Counted from the first letter of the stretch, positions 27,319-36,188 are shown. The stretch is 38,449 bases of DNA from an uncultured Solobacterium sp. (GCA_900547815.1 URHY01000013.1:1-38449); one strand, 5' to 3'. Translations and numbers: made by a program. The notes: generated from the letters alone by a model not told the origin.

Positions 27319-28513
27319 CTTCTTTAATTCCTTTCAAAACTGCATCTAAAACTTTCTTACCTTCTACATCCCAAGATGTATTTTGCGCGAATTCGATTCC
27401 TTTTTGTCGGATTTCATTTAATTTTGCAGCATCATTTAAATATGTATACATTGTGTCCGCAATTTCAATTGGATCATAAGAAACTAAGATACTGTTATCT
27501 TCACTGACTAGCCATTCACTATTTGCCCCTTTAGAACATACGGCAACAGATCCAGAAGCCATTACTTCAAGTGGTAATAAAGATAAGTTAGTATTTGAAA
27601 TAACTAGACAAAGATCGCATTTTCCATATAAATCAGATAATTCTTCAATCTTCATAATACCTAAATTTTGATGTTTAAATGGAATTTCATATTGTGCAAC
27701 ATCCCATCCTGCAAAAATTACTTCTAAATCCGGAATCTTTTTAGATAATTCATTTAAAGCCAATAATCCCAATTCAAAATCTCTTCGAGGTGTAACTGGA
27801 CGAGCATAGAAGAATACGCGTTTTATTTCATCTTGTTTTTGTTTAACTGTATATAAGCCTTTGTCATAAGAAAAGCTAAAACTATCTGCTTTCATATTGT
27901 ATTCATGGATACAAATATCTTTTAACCAATCACCAGCTGTAATTCCTCTAAAGCCAAATTTATAGGTTTGTTCTGCAAACTCATATTCAGATCCATGTGC
28001 ATAGAAATAAGGCTCGAAATCTTGAATAAAATAGAATTTAGAAGTTGTATTATTAAAATTACGAACACAATACGCTGTATCCCAACTTGTTGCGACTGTA
28101 CCATCCGCAAAAGTCATCGATTTTGTGTCGTGATACAATTCTACATTTTCATCAAGAATCGAAAAGTATTTGCGTACAAAATCTTTTAAATAACTATCAT
28201 TTAAAAAACGTGTTGAACGATACAAGTAGATTCGGTTATGCACACCATGTCTTTCTAAATAAGAAACAAAGCGGAAAATATTCAAGTGTCCACCTGAACC
28301 TTCGCCCATTTCAGGAATAACCCAGTTTAAAGTTGCTTGATTTTCTTGTTTGTGTTTCTTAAAATCTTCTAAATTGAATGGCGTTTCTTCACGATCTGTA
28401 ATAAAACTCCAAAAATCAATAAGCCCTACTTTTTGAGGACCTTGATGAAATCTTTGAATGGATCCTCTCAAGCCTCGTTTTTGTAGTGAGTTAATTATTT
28501 TTCTTGCTTCCAT
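27290..28513 (-). CDS. WsaF-like rhamnosyltransferase (GT-B)
   Basis: A 407-residue GT-B enzyme. The segment WVIPEMGEGSGGHLNIFRFV, then YFIQDFEPYFYAHGSEY, FSYDKGLY, VFFYARPVTPRRDFELGL and LSLLPLEVMASGSVAV resemble the WsaF family of Geobacillus S-layer glycan rhamnosyltransferases. Cytoplasmic rhamnan-chain elongation with dTDP-L-rhamnose is the likely role. Its placement after a GT2 rhamnosyltransferase and Wzm/Wzt supports this. GAGGTG precedes the ATG and it starts 10 nt after the GT2 gene. Confidence 0.85.
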   Translation of the reverse strand: MEARKIINSLQKRGLRGSIQRFHQGPQKVGLIDFWSFITDREETPFNLEDFKKHKQENQATLNWVIPEMGEGSGGHLNIFRFVSYLERHGVHNRIYLYRSTRFLNDSYLKDFVRKYFSILDENVELYHDTKSMTFADGTVATSWDTAYCVRNFNNTTSKFYFIQDFEPYFYAHGSEYEFAEQTYKFGFRGITAGDWLKDICIHEYNMKADSFSFSYDKGLYTVKQKQDEIKRVFFYARPVTPRRDFELGLLALNELSKKIPDLEVIFAGWDVAQYEIPFKHQNLGIMKIEELSDLYGKCDLCLVISNTNLSLLPLEVMASGSVAVCSKGANSEWLVSEDNSILVSYDPIEIADTMYTYLNDAAKLNEIRQKGIEFAQNTSWDVEGKKVLDAVLKGIKEDEESIDHRG

Positions 28514-28523
28514 GTTTACACCT

Positions 28524-29495
28524 CTATTGACTGATTTGTCTTAACTGTTGAGAAAATTTACGGTCCATTTCCTCTTGTTTTGCTTTTGAACTGCGGTAAT
28601 ATTTACCCGCCATATATGATGCATAAAAACGATACCAATCTCTTTTTATAGCATATTTACGCCATTTTTTCTTTTCAGATGGGTCCATGTCCAATGATTT
28701 TACATAGTTCAAATTATTTTTAACAAATCTATAATAACCAACAAGTAAATGTGGTATATCTTTTACCATGACGTACTGATGAATTGTATATATACCTTTA
28801 TATTCATCATAAAATCTTTGTTTGTATGTTTCCAACTCATAATTATGAGAATGATATACGGCTGCATATGGACAATATAACTTTTTGTATCCTAACTCAA
28901 TCATTTTCTTAGCCCATATTTGATCTTCTGCAAAGTTAACATCATCATAAGGATATTTTTCCCAGATTTTTCTAGGCATACATGAGTTATTATCGGAATA
29001 GAAAGCTAATAAATGTCGATATCCCTCTTCATTTTTATAACGTTCCTTATCTTCTAATTGATAGATTGTATTTGTTGTACCATACCCTTGAAATAATAGT
29101 GTAAGATCTCTTTTATCAAATATATTACAATCTGGATACGGATAATGTTTACCAAAGCCACCAACAATTTCTGGATCTGATTTCATGCCATCAATAAAAT
29201 TTTGAATCCAATGCGTATCATAAGGAAGAGCATCTTGCGTAATAAATATAATGTACTCTCCAGTTCCTAGACTTGCTCCTAGATTTCTAGTTTTACCATG
29301 TCCAAATTCAGATTTATCAATTTGTTTTAAAACACAATGATGTGCTTTAATAATGTCTACTGTATTATCTGTAGAACCTGAATCCACACATATTACTTCA
29401 TACTCATATTCTGTTTCTTGTCTATCAATCATTGTTAGTACTTTATCAAATAAAGTACCACCATTTTTTGTTGGTATTACTATACTTACATCCAT
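28524..29495 (-). CDS. GT2-family rhamnosyltransferase
   Basis: A 323-residue GT-A enzyme. It opens with VSIVIPTKNGG, then VICVDSGSTDNTVDI, SEFGHGKTRNLGASLGTGEY, IIFITQDALP (metal-binding region), SDNNSCMPRKIWEKYPY and FAEDQIWAKK. The GHGKTRN-G and TQDALP stretches are typical of rhamnosyltransferases in rhamnan loci. It is first in a block of six, behind its own candidate promoter with a dyad. AAGGTGA lies about 6 nt before the ATG. Confidence 0.87.
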   Translation of the reverse strand: MDVSIVIPTKNGGTLFDKVLTMIDRQETEYEYEVICVDSGSTDNTVDIIKAHHCVLKQIDKSEFGHGKTRNLGASLGTGEYIIFITQDALPYDTHWIQNFIDGMKSDPEIVGGFGKHYPYPDCNIFDKRDLTLLFQGYGTTNTIYQLEDKERYKNEEGYRHLLAFYSDNNSCMPRKIWEKYPYDDVNFAEDQIWAKKMIELGYKKLYCPYAAVYHSHNYELETYKQRFYDEYKGIYTIHQYVMVKDIPHLLVGYYRFVKNNLNYVKSLDMDPSEKKKWRKYAIKRDWYRFYASYMAGKYYRSSKAKQEEMDRKFSQQLRQISQ

Positions 29496-29524
29496 AATTT
29501 CACCTTTTTTTAAAATATATACAT

Positions 29525-29533
29525 ATTATAGCA
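29525..29533 (-). promoter_or_regulatory. Extended -10 promoter inside the operon, before the GT2 gene
   Basis: TGCTATAAT on the minus strand, a perfect TATAAT with the TGn extension, about 30 nt before the GT2 start. A -35-like TTTCTA lies 19 nt upstream (29550-29555, weak match). It may give the six downstream genes their own transcript. Confidence 0.55.
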
Positions 29534-29550
29534 TATTTATACTATGCTAT
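29528..29550. promoter_or_regulatory. Inverted repeat filling the promoter spacer (candidate MerR-type operator)
   Basis: ATAGCATA and TATGCTAT form a perfect 8-bp dyad with a 7-nt centre. It overlaps the -10 box by 3 bp and almost exactly fills the 19-nt spacer, the geometry of MerR operators. As RNA it would be a hairpin without a U-tract, so a terminator is less likely. Confidence 0.45.
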
Positions 29551-30819
29551 AGAAACACTCACTTCAGACTCACTATCAAATATACCAATAGTACCTTTTT
29601 GTGCTACAACGCCTAAAACACAACAATTATAATTGCGTGAATATACGACAAATTGATCGCCTTCAAATGCAGTACATCCTAATGAGACTAAATATTGTCC
29701 TGGTTGTAGATATTGTTTTTGCCTAAACGTAATAGTAACAATATCCCCTTTTTCACATTGTGAAGTATCAATATCTTCTAGCATCGTATTTGTACCTGTT
29801 AACTCTGTTCCTTTTACGTCTCTTAATTTAAATGCAAAAATCGGATTCAAATTATCTTCATTGATGCGAACCTTCATTTTTACAGAATAATAATCTCCTT
29901 TATAGACATTATTTCCAATGTCTCCTGTATCAGAGAAGATTCCAAAATCGATAATATCGGCCCTTCCATCTCCATACACTTCCATATCTGGATTGGTACT
30001 GATTTGTTCTTTCCATAACTGATCTTTTTTTACATTTGAAGCCTTAACAGTTGATGAAGAATCTGCTTCTTTTTCTTCATTTTCATTCCATTGGCCTACC
30101 ATAATACGTTTATATAGATCAACCATTTCTTGCGGATTACCTTCTGCAACTTTTTTACCAGCATTTAATAAGACGCAACGGTTACAATAACGAATCACAC
30201 TTCCCATATCGTGAGTTACAAATAAAATAGTTTTGCCACGTTCTCTAAATTCTTCAAAGCGACGATAACATTTATTTTGGAAGAAAACATCTCCTACTGA
30301 TAATGCTTCATCTACGATTAGGATGTCTGGATCCACACTGATTGCGACTGAAAAAGCTAAACGTGCAAACATACCGCTTGAATATGTTTTCACGGGTTGG
30401 TAAATGTGTTCACCAATATCGGCAAAATCAATGATGTCTTGTATTTTTTTATCCATCTCTTCTTTTGAAAAACCAATCATTTGCCCATTTAAATAAATAT
30501 TTTCAATACCCGTATACTCCATATTGAAGCCTGCACCTAATTCAAGCAAAGCCGCAATCTTACCTTTGACAATGCATTCTCCTGATGTTGGAGTCAACAC
30601 ATTTGTGATGATTTTTAATATTGTTGATTTTCCACTACCATTTTTACCTATTATTCCCAGGATTTCTCCTTTATTGACATTGAAAGAAACATCGTTCAAT
30701 GCGGCAAATTCAGTATGTCTAGATTTACGTGAAAACAAAGCCTCTTTTAATCGATCGCTTGGCTTATTATATAAATTATAGATTTTGGAAATATTTTTAA
30801 TTTCAATAACAGTATCCAT
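29542..30819 (-). CDS. wzt: ABC transporter ATPase for polysaccharide export (Wzt type)
   Basis: A 425-residue ATPase. The nucleotide-binding domain (~1-240) has Walker A GKNGSGKST (58-66), a TYSSGMFARL signature, Walker B DILIVDEALSVGD and the switch FVTHDM. The C-terminal ~150 residues form a Wzt-C jelly-roll domain (GRADIIDFGIFSD ... FAFKLRDVKGTEL ... LQPGQYLVSLGC), which in O-antigen exporters recognises the end of the chain. This suggests capped chains. It lies 13 nt after the permease gene, with AGGAGAG upstream. Confidence 0.93.
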   Translation of the reverse strand: MDTVIEIKNISKIYNLYNKPSDRLKEALFSRKSRHTEFAALNDVSFNVNKGEILGIIGKNGSGKSTILKIITNVLTPTSGECIVKGKIAALLELGAGFNMEYTGIENIYLNGQMIGFSKEEMDKKIQDIIDFADIGEHIYQPVKTYSSGMFARLAFSVAISVDPDILIVDEALSVGDVFFQNKCYRRFEEFRERGKTILFVTHDMGSVIRYCNRCVLLNAGKKVAEGNPQEMVDLYKRIMVGQWNENEEKEADSSSTVKASNVKKDQLWKEQISTNPDMEVYGDGRADIIDFGIFSDTGDIGNNVYKGDYYSVKMKVRINEDNLNPIFAFKLRDVKGTELTGTNTMLEDIDTSQCEKGDIVTITFRQKQYLQPGQYLVSLGCTAFEGDQFVVYSRNYNCCVLGVVAQKGTIGIFDSESEVSVSIA

Positions 30820-30832
30820 ATTTTAATCTCTC

Positions 30833-31633
30833 CTATAATACATCCGCAAAATGAGGTTTCATCTTTTTAAATACATTACGCCCAATTAAAGTTAGTAAAA
30901 TAACAACGCACCAGAAATAAATAGTAAGTTTCCAATTTGAAAAGAACCATTGGTGGCCTAAAATTGCACTACGATATCCTTCTACAATATAAAACATTGG
31001 ATTTAATTTAAAAATAAATGAAAACCAATATCCTTTAAGCATGTCAAATGCCCACATAATTGGAGTTAGCCACATACCTGCAGATAGACAAACCTGTACA
31101 AATTGAGGTAAATCTCTAAAGAATACAGATAAACTTGAAGTGAAATATCCAATAGCTAAAATCAAACAAATCATGCAGAATGAGTAGTAAAACGCTTGAA
31201 TATAGGCAATACTAGGTAAATATCCAAATAGTGCCATCACAATAAAAATCAAAAATATGAAGAAAACATGCACAAAAGTAGCTGAAATGATTTTAATTAC
31301 AGGTAGGATCTTAATATCAAACACAACTTTCTTTACTAAATAACTATATTCAAGAAATACAGATGTCACACTGTTGATACCATCACTGAAAAAGAACCAC
31401 GGAATCAAACCACACATAATCCAAACCAAAAATGGCATATTTGTATATTGTCCTGGTGCAACTGAACGTAAACCAATCTGGAATACAAACCAATAAATAA
31501 TAATAGTTACTAATGGTTGTGCAAAAGCCCATATAATACCTAAAGAAGACCCTGCATATCTTTTTTTAATATCATCCTTTGCCAAAAACCATATTAACTC
31601 TTTGTTCTTTTTAATACTTCTCAAAAAATCCAT
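30833..31633 (-). CDS. wzm: ABC-2 polysaccharide export permease (Wzm/TagG type)
   Basis: A 266-residue integral membrane protein with six hydrophobic segments. The N-terminal amphipathic part (KELIWFLAKDDIKKRYAGSS) followed by LGIIWAFAQPLVTIIIYWFV is typical of Wzm/TagG/RgpC. It forms the channel with Wzt and exports undecaprenyl-PP-linked polysaccharide. GAGGAAA lies before the ATG. The gaps to its neighbours are 16 nt and 13 nt. Confidence 0.93.
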   Translation of the reverse strand: MDFLRSIKKNKELIWFLAKDDIKKRYAGSSLGIIWAFAQPLVTIIIYWFVFQIGLRSVAPGQYTNMPFLVWIMCGLIPWFFFSDGINSVTSVFLEYSYLVKKVVFDIKILPVIKIISATFVHVFFIFLIFIVMALFGYLPSIAYIQAFYYSFCMICLILAIGYFTSSLSVFFRDLPQFVQVCLSAGMWLTPIMWAFDMLKGYWFSFIFKLNPMFYIVEGYRSAILGHQWFFSNWKLTIYFWCVVILLTLIGRNVFKKMKPHFADVL

Positions 31634-31649
31634 ATTTTTTCCTCACAAT

Positions 31650-32525
31650 CTAATCTTCTTTTTTCTTTAATTCAATACGAATTGTTCCTTTATCTGCCAC
31701 ATAATTCTTTTTTACATGTAAAGCTTTAATCCATTTTTTAGTTTGTTCTGTTTTATAGGTTTCACCCTTATAATCCCATAACCAATCTGGTGTTGGCCAC
31801 ATGCAGTATTTAGGATCAATCACTTGGTAAACATCTTCATCGACTCCAGCTTGTCCATGATGTGCCATCTGAACATAGTCCATATTTTTGATTGCTTCTT
31901 TGTTTAAGCTTAAAAGCTCTTCGCCACCTTCAACACCTAAATCACCTAGAAATAAAATTTTATTTCCTTGTACATCCATTTTATATACGCTCGAAGAATT
32001 ATTTCCAGCATTGTTTGTGATTTCTGGATTATATGTTCTTAATACATGGATTTTATCGTTTATCACATTGATTTTTTGATTCAAAGAAACAATTTCCTTA
32101 TTTTTAAATTTTTTTAATCCTTCATCAATTGCCACAACATCATCATATCGATTTGGTTCATAACTTTCGACCCAAGATTCTTCAGGAAAATTATAATATA
32201 TTTTATCAACTTTGATTTCATTTGAACCACTTTGTGGATATTTAGCCAAAGCTCCTGTGTGGTCTTTATGATAATGTGTTAGAAACCAAGCTTCTACTTT
32301 ACGATCTTTACTAACTTTTTTAATTGTCTGAATCAAATTTTCTTCATCTTCGGCCGTACCACCGTCTACTACAATTGTTGTACCTTCGTCTTCAATAATA
32401 TAAGACATCATTTGTGAATACGATTGGTTTGACAATTGGTAGATTGATATATCGTTATTTTTTTGGCAACCTGTAAAACTGATTGCCATAGCCGATAATA
32501 AAATAAATTTAAGAAATAATTTCAT
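31650..32525 (-). CDS. MBL-fold metallo-hydrolase lipoprotein
   Basis: A 291-residue secreted lipoprotein. The N-terminus MKLFLKFILLSAM-AISFTGCQK has a lipobox (FTGC, Cys at ~20). The metallo-beta-lactamase fold follows: VVDGGTAEDEENLI, LTHYHKDHTGAL (HxHxDH), LFLGDLGVEGG and MAHHGQAG. All expected metal ligands are present. The substrate is unknown. Extracellular MBL enzymes include phosphodiesterases such as the pneumococcal phosphorylcholine esterase Pce, and a similar action on the surface polymer is only a hypothesis. I chose the inner ATG with AAGGGTG about 7 nt upstream. It lies between the LCP gene and wzm. Confidence 0.85.
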   Translation of the reverse strand: MKLFLKFILLSAMAISFTGCQKNNDISIYQLSNQSYSQMMSYIIEDEGTTIVVDGGTAEDEENLIQTIKKVSKDRKVEAWFLTHYHKDHTGALAKYPQSGSNEIKVDKIYYNFPEESWVESYEPNRYDDVVAIDEGLKKFKNKEIVSLNQKINVINDKIHVLRTYNPEITNNAGNNSSSVYKMDVQGNKILFLGDLGVEGGEELLSLNKEAIKNMDYVQMAHHGQAGVDEDVYQVIDPKYCMWPTPDWLWDYKGETYKTEQTKKWIKALHVKKNYVADKGTIRIELKKKED

Positions 32526-32559
32526 AACACACACCCTTAGACTTCTTTCATAACACTAT

Positions 32560-32580
32560 AGGGGAAGCTACGCTTCCCCT
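32560..32580. other. Strong GC-rich hairpin between the LCP and MBL genes
   Basis: AGGGGAAGC and GCTTCCCCT form a perfect 9-bp stem around TAC (plus strand). No U-tract follows in the direction of transcription, so it may be an RNA-processing, stability or partial termination site in the 90-nt gap. Confidence 0.6.
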
Positions 32581-32615
32581 TATCTTTTCGTTTCGACTAT
32601 CTCCATTAAGAGGAT

Positions 32616-34247
32616 CTAGTTACCTCCATAATAAAGATCTGAACCTTCTTCATTAACCGGAGATTCTGTCATTAAACCATATTGAATTTGAGCTTCAATT
32701 TCTTCTTGTGATAAAGTTCCAGCCGGAGTATCTTCTTCTGCTTGCACTGTATCACTTGATTTACCATTTAATACAGCCTGAATTTTGTCATGTGCAACAC
32801 TTACATAAGAATCATATAAGATCAAAACACTCACTTCAGAACCAAGCTCTGGACTTACTTGCATATCATTTACACCTTTTAATACGAATTGTTCAAACTT
32901 CCAATTTGGTTTTGCCTGAATCTGATATTTGATAAATGAAGTAATTTCTTCTGTTGTCATATTTGTATCAAAAGCACCAATCAAAGCATTCAACAAATTT
33001 GCATAGTTTTTAATGATTTCTGGTGAAGTTGCCTTTTTAAACATAGCCTGCAATACTTGTTGCTGGTTACGAGCACGCTGCACATCACCATCTAAATATG
33101 CTTTTCTTTCACGAGAATAAGCTAGAGCACGTTTTCCATCCAAGTGATTTTCCCCTTCATGAACACCTTCTAGATTACTGTTTGTATAGAATTTAGAAAC
33201 TGCCATGCCAGGATCTACTGTTACATCCACACCACCTAAAGCATCAACGATGTTGATCATACTTGTAAAATTCACACGATATACATAGTTGATTTCAATG
33301 TCTAATAAATTTTCAATGGTATTCTTTGTCGTATCTACACCATAAATACCTGTGTGAGTTAATTTATCTGTTACGCCATAGTTACATGCATAATCATCAC
33401 ATACTTCTTTCACAAAAGAATCACGAGGAATACTTGTTAGTAAAATTGTTGAAGTTACTGGATTGATTGTGATCAACATATCTACGTCAGATCTTGAATT
33501 TTCGTCTAAAGCTCCAAATGAATCGTTTCCACTTATTAAAATATTAAATGGTTTAGAAGTAATATCCGATACAGCTAATGGAGAACTGTTTTCTTTTGTA
33601 TAATATACAGTTTGATGAATAACTTTTGTTTCATTGTTGAAATTTGTATATTCTTCAATATCACATACATTTGATCGATACGCCTCATTTAATACGATCG
33701 CATCTACGCTTCCATCATATAAAGCTTTTACCAAACTAGGAACATTATCATATGTTTCTTTTGTATAAGTAACTTTATTTTTATCAATGTCTTTTAATGA
33801 TTTTTTTGTAGATTCTTTCCCAATGTTATTTAAAACACCCAATTTTGAACCATCCAAACTCTTTACATCTTCCAACTTACTTGAGCTTAAAGCGACTACA
33901 GACACTGTATTCTTAGCTTTATTTGATTGATCCGTTACTTTTGTTAGTGTTTGTTTCGTTGAATACAAATAGAAGTTTCCAAATCCATATACAACACAAA
34001 TCGCAATTACTAAAAAAGAATAAATGATTTTACTTACAATACCATGTGTGCAGAAATTTAGCAGCAACAATAAAATCAATCCAAATAAAACAATCGCAAG
34101 AATAACTGGAACTAAAATGTTGTCTGGAAGTACCTGTAGTTTATAAAGCTGATAAATCAAAGCTCCTGTAAAAACAACTAAAACAATGGATAATAAAACT
34201 GCAAATATGATAAAAACTATAGATTTTTTTCCTTCTTGACGACTCAT
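32616..34247 (-). CDS. LytR-CpsA-Psr (LCP) family glycopolymer ligase
   Basis: A 543-residue membrane protein with three N-terminal hydrophobic segments (10-37, 43-66, 70-97). Residues ~113-220 resemble a small solute-binding fold (LDGSKLGVLNN, SLVKALYDGSVDAIVLNEAY). The LCP domain (~235-395) has FNILISGNDSFG, SRSDVDMLI, TSIPRDSFV, ALGGVDVTVDPGM, HLDGKRALAYSRER and DVQRARNQQQVL, covering the expected Asp and Arg residues. LCP enzymes move glycopolymers from undecaprenyl-PP carriers to peptidoglycan, so this is the probable wall-attachment enzyme. It starts on an ATGA overlap with the upstream gene and has AGGAGG 7 nt before the ATG. Confidence 0.93.
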   Translation of the reverse strand: MSRQEGKKSIVFIIFAVLLSIVLVVFTGALIYQLYKLQVLPDNILVPVILAIVLFGLILLLLLNFCTHGIVSKIIYSFLVIAICVVYGFGNFYLYSTKQTLTKVTDQSNKAKNTVSVVALSSSKLEDVKSLDGSKLGVLNNIGKESTKKSLKDIDKNKVTYTKETYDNVPSLVKALYDGSVDAIVLNEAYRSNVCDIEEYTNFNNETKVIHQTVYYTKENSSPLAVSDITSKPFNILISGNDSFGALDENSRSDVDMLITINPVTSTILLTSIPRDSFVKEVCDDYACNYGVTDKLTHTGIYGVDTTKNTIENLLDIEINYVYRVNFTSMINIVDALGGVDVTVDPGMAVSKFYTNSNLEGVHEGENHLDGKRALAYSRERKAYLDGDVQRARNQQQVLQAMFKKATSPEIIKNYANLLNALIGAFDTNMTTEEITSFIKYQIQAKPNWKFEQFVLKGVNDMQVSPELGSEVSVLILYDSYVSVAHDKIQAVLNGKSSDTVQAEEDTPAGTLSQEEIEAQIQYGLMTESPVNEEGSDLYYGGN

Positions 34248-35197
34248 AATTTTCCTCCTATTTTATCTAGCGTTTCAAAAAATTTCTTTTTTGTAAAATA
34301 CGTATTATATAAATTACGCATATGCTCTCTTTGTTTCAATTGTGCAGTTAAATTCTCAGCACAAATCTTTGAAGCAACTATCTTATAATTTTGAGTATCT
34401 ATATTCTTTCCTACATCCCATAATTCACAAAAATGGTTAAGATCTCCATTTACAGAATTGATAATTGGAATTTGCCCACACATATAGTCCAAGGATTCTA
34501 AATTCACACCTTCAAAGACCATTATATTCAATCCATAATGACATTGATCAAAGACTTCTTGTCTTGAAGCTTGACTATCAAGCTTTTTATAATCAATAAC
34601 ACTCACTCCTACACTTAATACATTTTGAATAAAACTCTCTTTTTGCCTCCAATTTCCATATACATGAAGCGTACACTTTTTTGATATGGAACACTCCTTT
34701 AAAAATGAAGTGATTAGATTGGCATCTATATTTTTATTTCCATTTAAACAAAAAGACAATTCATTCTCTTTTATCTCAGGAACTGTTAAAATACACTCTT
34801 GACCATTTGTTGGATATAGAAGCGTTGCACCATGAATGTACCCCCTATACATTTCATTATCGCAAAGTAAAACATCCGCCTGGTTTAAATATTTTGAATA
34901 GCATGTACCCATATTTTGGTATACATCAAATATCAATTTTGTATTATTATTTTTCTTTTTTAATACAATTAATTCTTTCATCAAAAAGTCAAACAATGCT
35001 TCACAATATATAATATCTGGATTCATACTTAATAAAGTTTTTCTTATTGATTTCGATAACTCAATTTTCCCAAATAAAGAGTGCACAGAATTCATATCTA
35101 AAGTCATATTTTTAACTTCATACCCCTTAGAAGTAAAATATTTCTCTATCCATTCTGTACGTAAAGAATGAACCGCACTTATGATTGTGACTAACAT
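34244..35197 (-). CDS. Putative GT-B (GT4-like) glycosyltransferase
   Basis: A 317-residue protein with weak GT4 character. The N-terminal Rossmann-like half has LVTIISAVHSLRTEWIEKYF, DIIYCEAL and LIFDVYQNMGTCYSKY. The C-terminal half has LHVYGNWRQ and LNIMVFEGVNLESLDYMCGQ followed by IPIINS, which looks like an E-x7-type donor site. It is shorter than most GT4 enzymes. It overlaps the LCP gene by 4 nt, so it probably serves the same polymer. GGGAG lies 6 nt before the ATG, behind a strong promoter. Confidence 0.6.
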   Translation of the reverse strand: MLVTIISAVHSLRTEWIEKYFTSKGYEVKNMTLDMNSVHSLFGKIELSKSIRKTLLSMNPDIIYCEALFDFLMKELIVLKKKNNNTKLIFDVYQNMGTCYSKYLNQADVLLCDNEMYRGYIHGATLLYPTNGQECILTVPEIKENELSFCLNGNKNIDANLITSFLKECSISKKCTLHVYGNWRQKESFIQNVLSVGVSVIDYKKLDSQASRQEVFDQCHYGLNIMVFEGVNLESLDYMCGQIPIINSVNGDLNHFCELWDVGKNIDTQNYKIVASKICAENLTAQLKQREHMRNLYNTYFTKKKFFETLDKIGGKL

Positions 35198-35320
35198 TGT
35201 TGACTCCCTTGTTTAAAGTTTGTTTAGGCCTTTAACTATCCCCAGTTTAAAACCATACTATTTAATAGTCTTAATGACTTAATAACCCATACATATCTCA
35301 TTGTAGGATTTTTCCTACGC
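35198..35320 (-). promoter_or_regulatory. Structured 5' leader of the GT/LCP/export operon
   Basis: About 120 nt lie between the predicted transcription start and the ATG. They include a perfect hairpin GTAGGA-AAAA-TCCTAC (35303-35318) at the very 5' end, an ACTATT/AATAGT palindrome, and TTAAAG/CTTTAA flanking an 11-nt loop just before the GGGAG site. No known riboswitch motif was recognised. Confidence 0.4.
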
Positions 35321-35325
35321 ACAAA

Positions 35326-35354
35326 AGTATAACATAATTACATCTTCGAGACAA
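35326..35354 (-). promoter_or_regulatory. Promoter of the GT/LCP/export operon
   Basis: TTGTCT (-35), a 17-nt spacer and TATACT (-10) with a TG extension (TGT just before the -10), minus strand. Its -35 box overlaps the T-run of the upstream terminator. Confidence 0.75.
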
Positions 35355-35377
35355 AAAAAGTTAGCCATTCAGCTTAC
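35353..35377 (-). terminator. Intrinsic terminator after the second GT2 gene
   Basis: GTAAGC and GCTAAC pair with one mismatch around TGAATG, followed by seven T. It overlaps the stop codon at 35361. Confidence 0.6.
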
Positions 35378-36188
35378 CTAAGCGATGATGCTTAGCATCC
35401 AAAATACCTTTTTTTATCATTCGAAGCTTTTCTTTTCGATTCTTTTCAAAAAGAAACATTTTGATCAAACTCGCCAACATCTCACGATGATACTCTTTTT
35501 TAAAGAATTCTTTATCCTCAACATGATACAAATAATATGCATTGCGATATCGATAGTAATATCGAATTGGTGAATGATTTAACGCATAAAATGTTTTGCC
35601 AAATAAATGAATCTCGATTGGATTTCCAATGGTATGTGTAAGACAATAACCACTTAAATAACCCATTTTTAAATTTGCTTTTTTAAATCGATATCCCAAA
35701 TCAAAATCTACATAATCAATGAATAAAGCTTCATTCAGCCTTCCAGCCCTATAAAAATCTGCGATATTCACAAAATTACCGGATGTAATCCAATAAGGTA
35801 CTGAAACTATTTCTTTATTCTTATCTACTTTATTAATATCCAAACCAATCAAAGAATATTCATCCTTATATTTTTCAATCAAATTATATATATTTTGATA
35901 ATCTTGACTTGGAAATAAACTATCCTGATCCATAGTCAAAGCCATATCCATACCAATTGAATGTAAATATTCAATTCCTGCATTCAATGCAGCTGCAATA
36001 CCTTGATTGCCATGCATATCAATATAGATATAAGAAGAATTATTCTCAAAATATTTTGATATTTCATTCTTATTGTCCGAATTATCCACAACAACACAAA
36101 CATCAACCCATTCTGAATATGTTGAAACATTTGAAATCACAATGTTATCCGGATTATATAATACTGTACAAGAACCTATTTTAAGCAT
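35361..36188 (-). CDS. GT2-family glycosyltransferase, rhamnosyltransferase-like
   Basis: A 275-residue GT-A enzyme. It has IGSCTVLYNPD, VVVDNSDNKNE, GNQGIAAALNAGIEYL, MALTMDQDSLFP (metal-binding DQD), YWITSGNFV, DYVDFDLGYR and THTIGN, the pattern of the RfbN/WbbL-like rhamnosyltransferase branch. It overlaps the preceding GT2 gene by 8 nt, with AGGTGGG close before the ATG. The shared promoter lies at 36945. It may add an early or linker rhamnose. Confidence 0.88.
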   Translation of the reverse strand: MLKIGSCTVLYNPDNIVISNVSTYSEWVDVCVVVDNSDNKNEISKYFENNSSYIYIDMHGNQGIAAALNAGIEYLHSIGMDMALTMDQDSLFPSQDYQNIYNLIEKYKDEYSLIGLDINKVDKNKEIVSVPYWITSGNFVNIADFYRAGRLNEALFIDYVDFDLGYRFKKANLKMGYLSGYCLTHTIGNPIEIHLFGKTFYALNHSPIRYYYRYRNAYYLYHVEDKEFFKKEYHREMLASLIKMFLFEKNRKEKLRMIKKGILDAKHHRLGKLNG

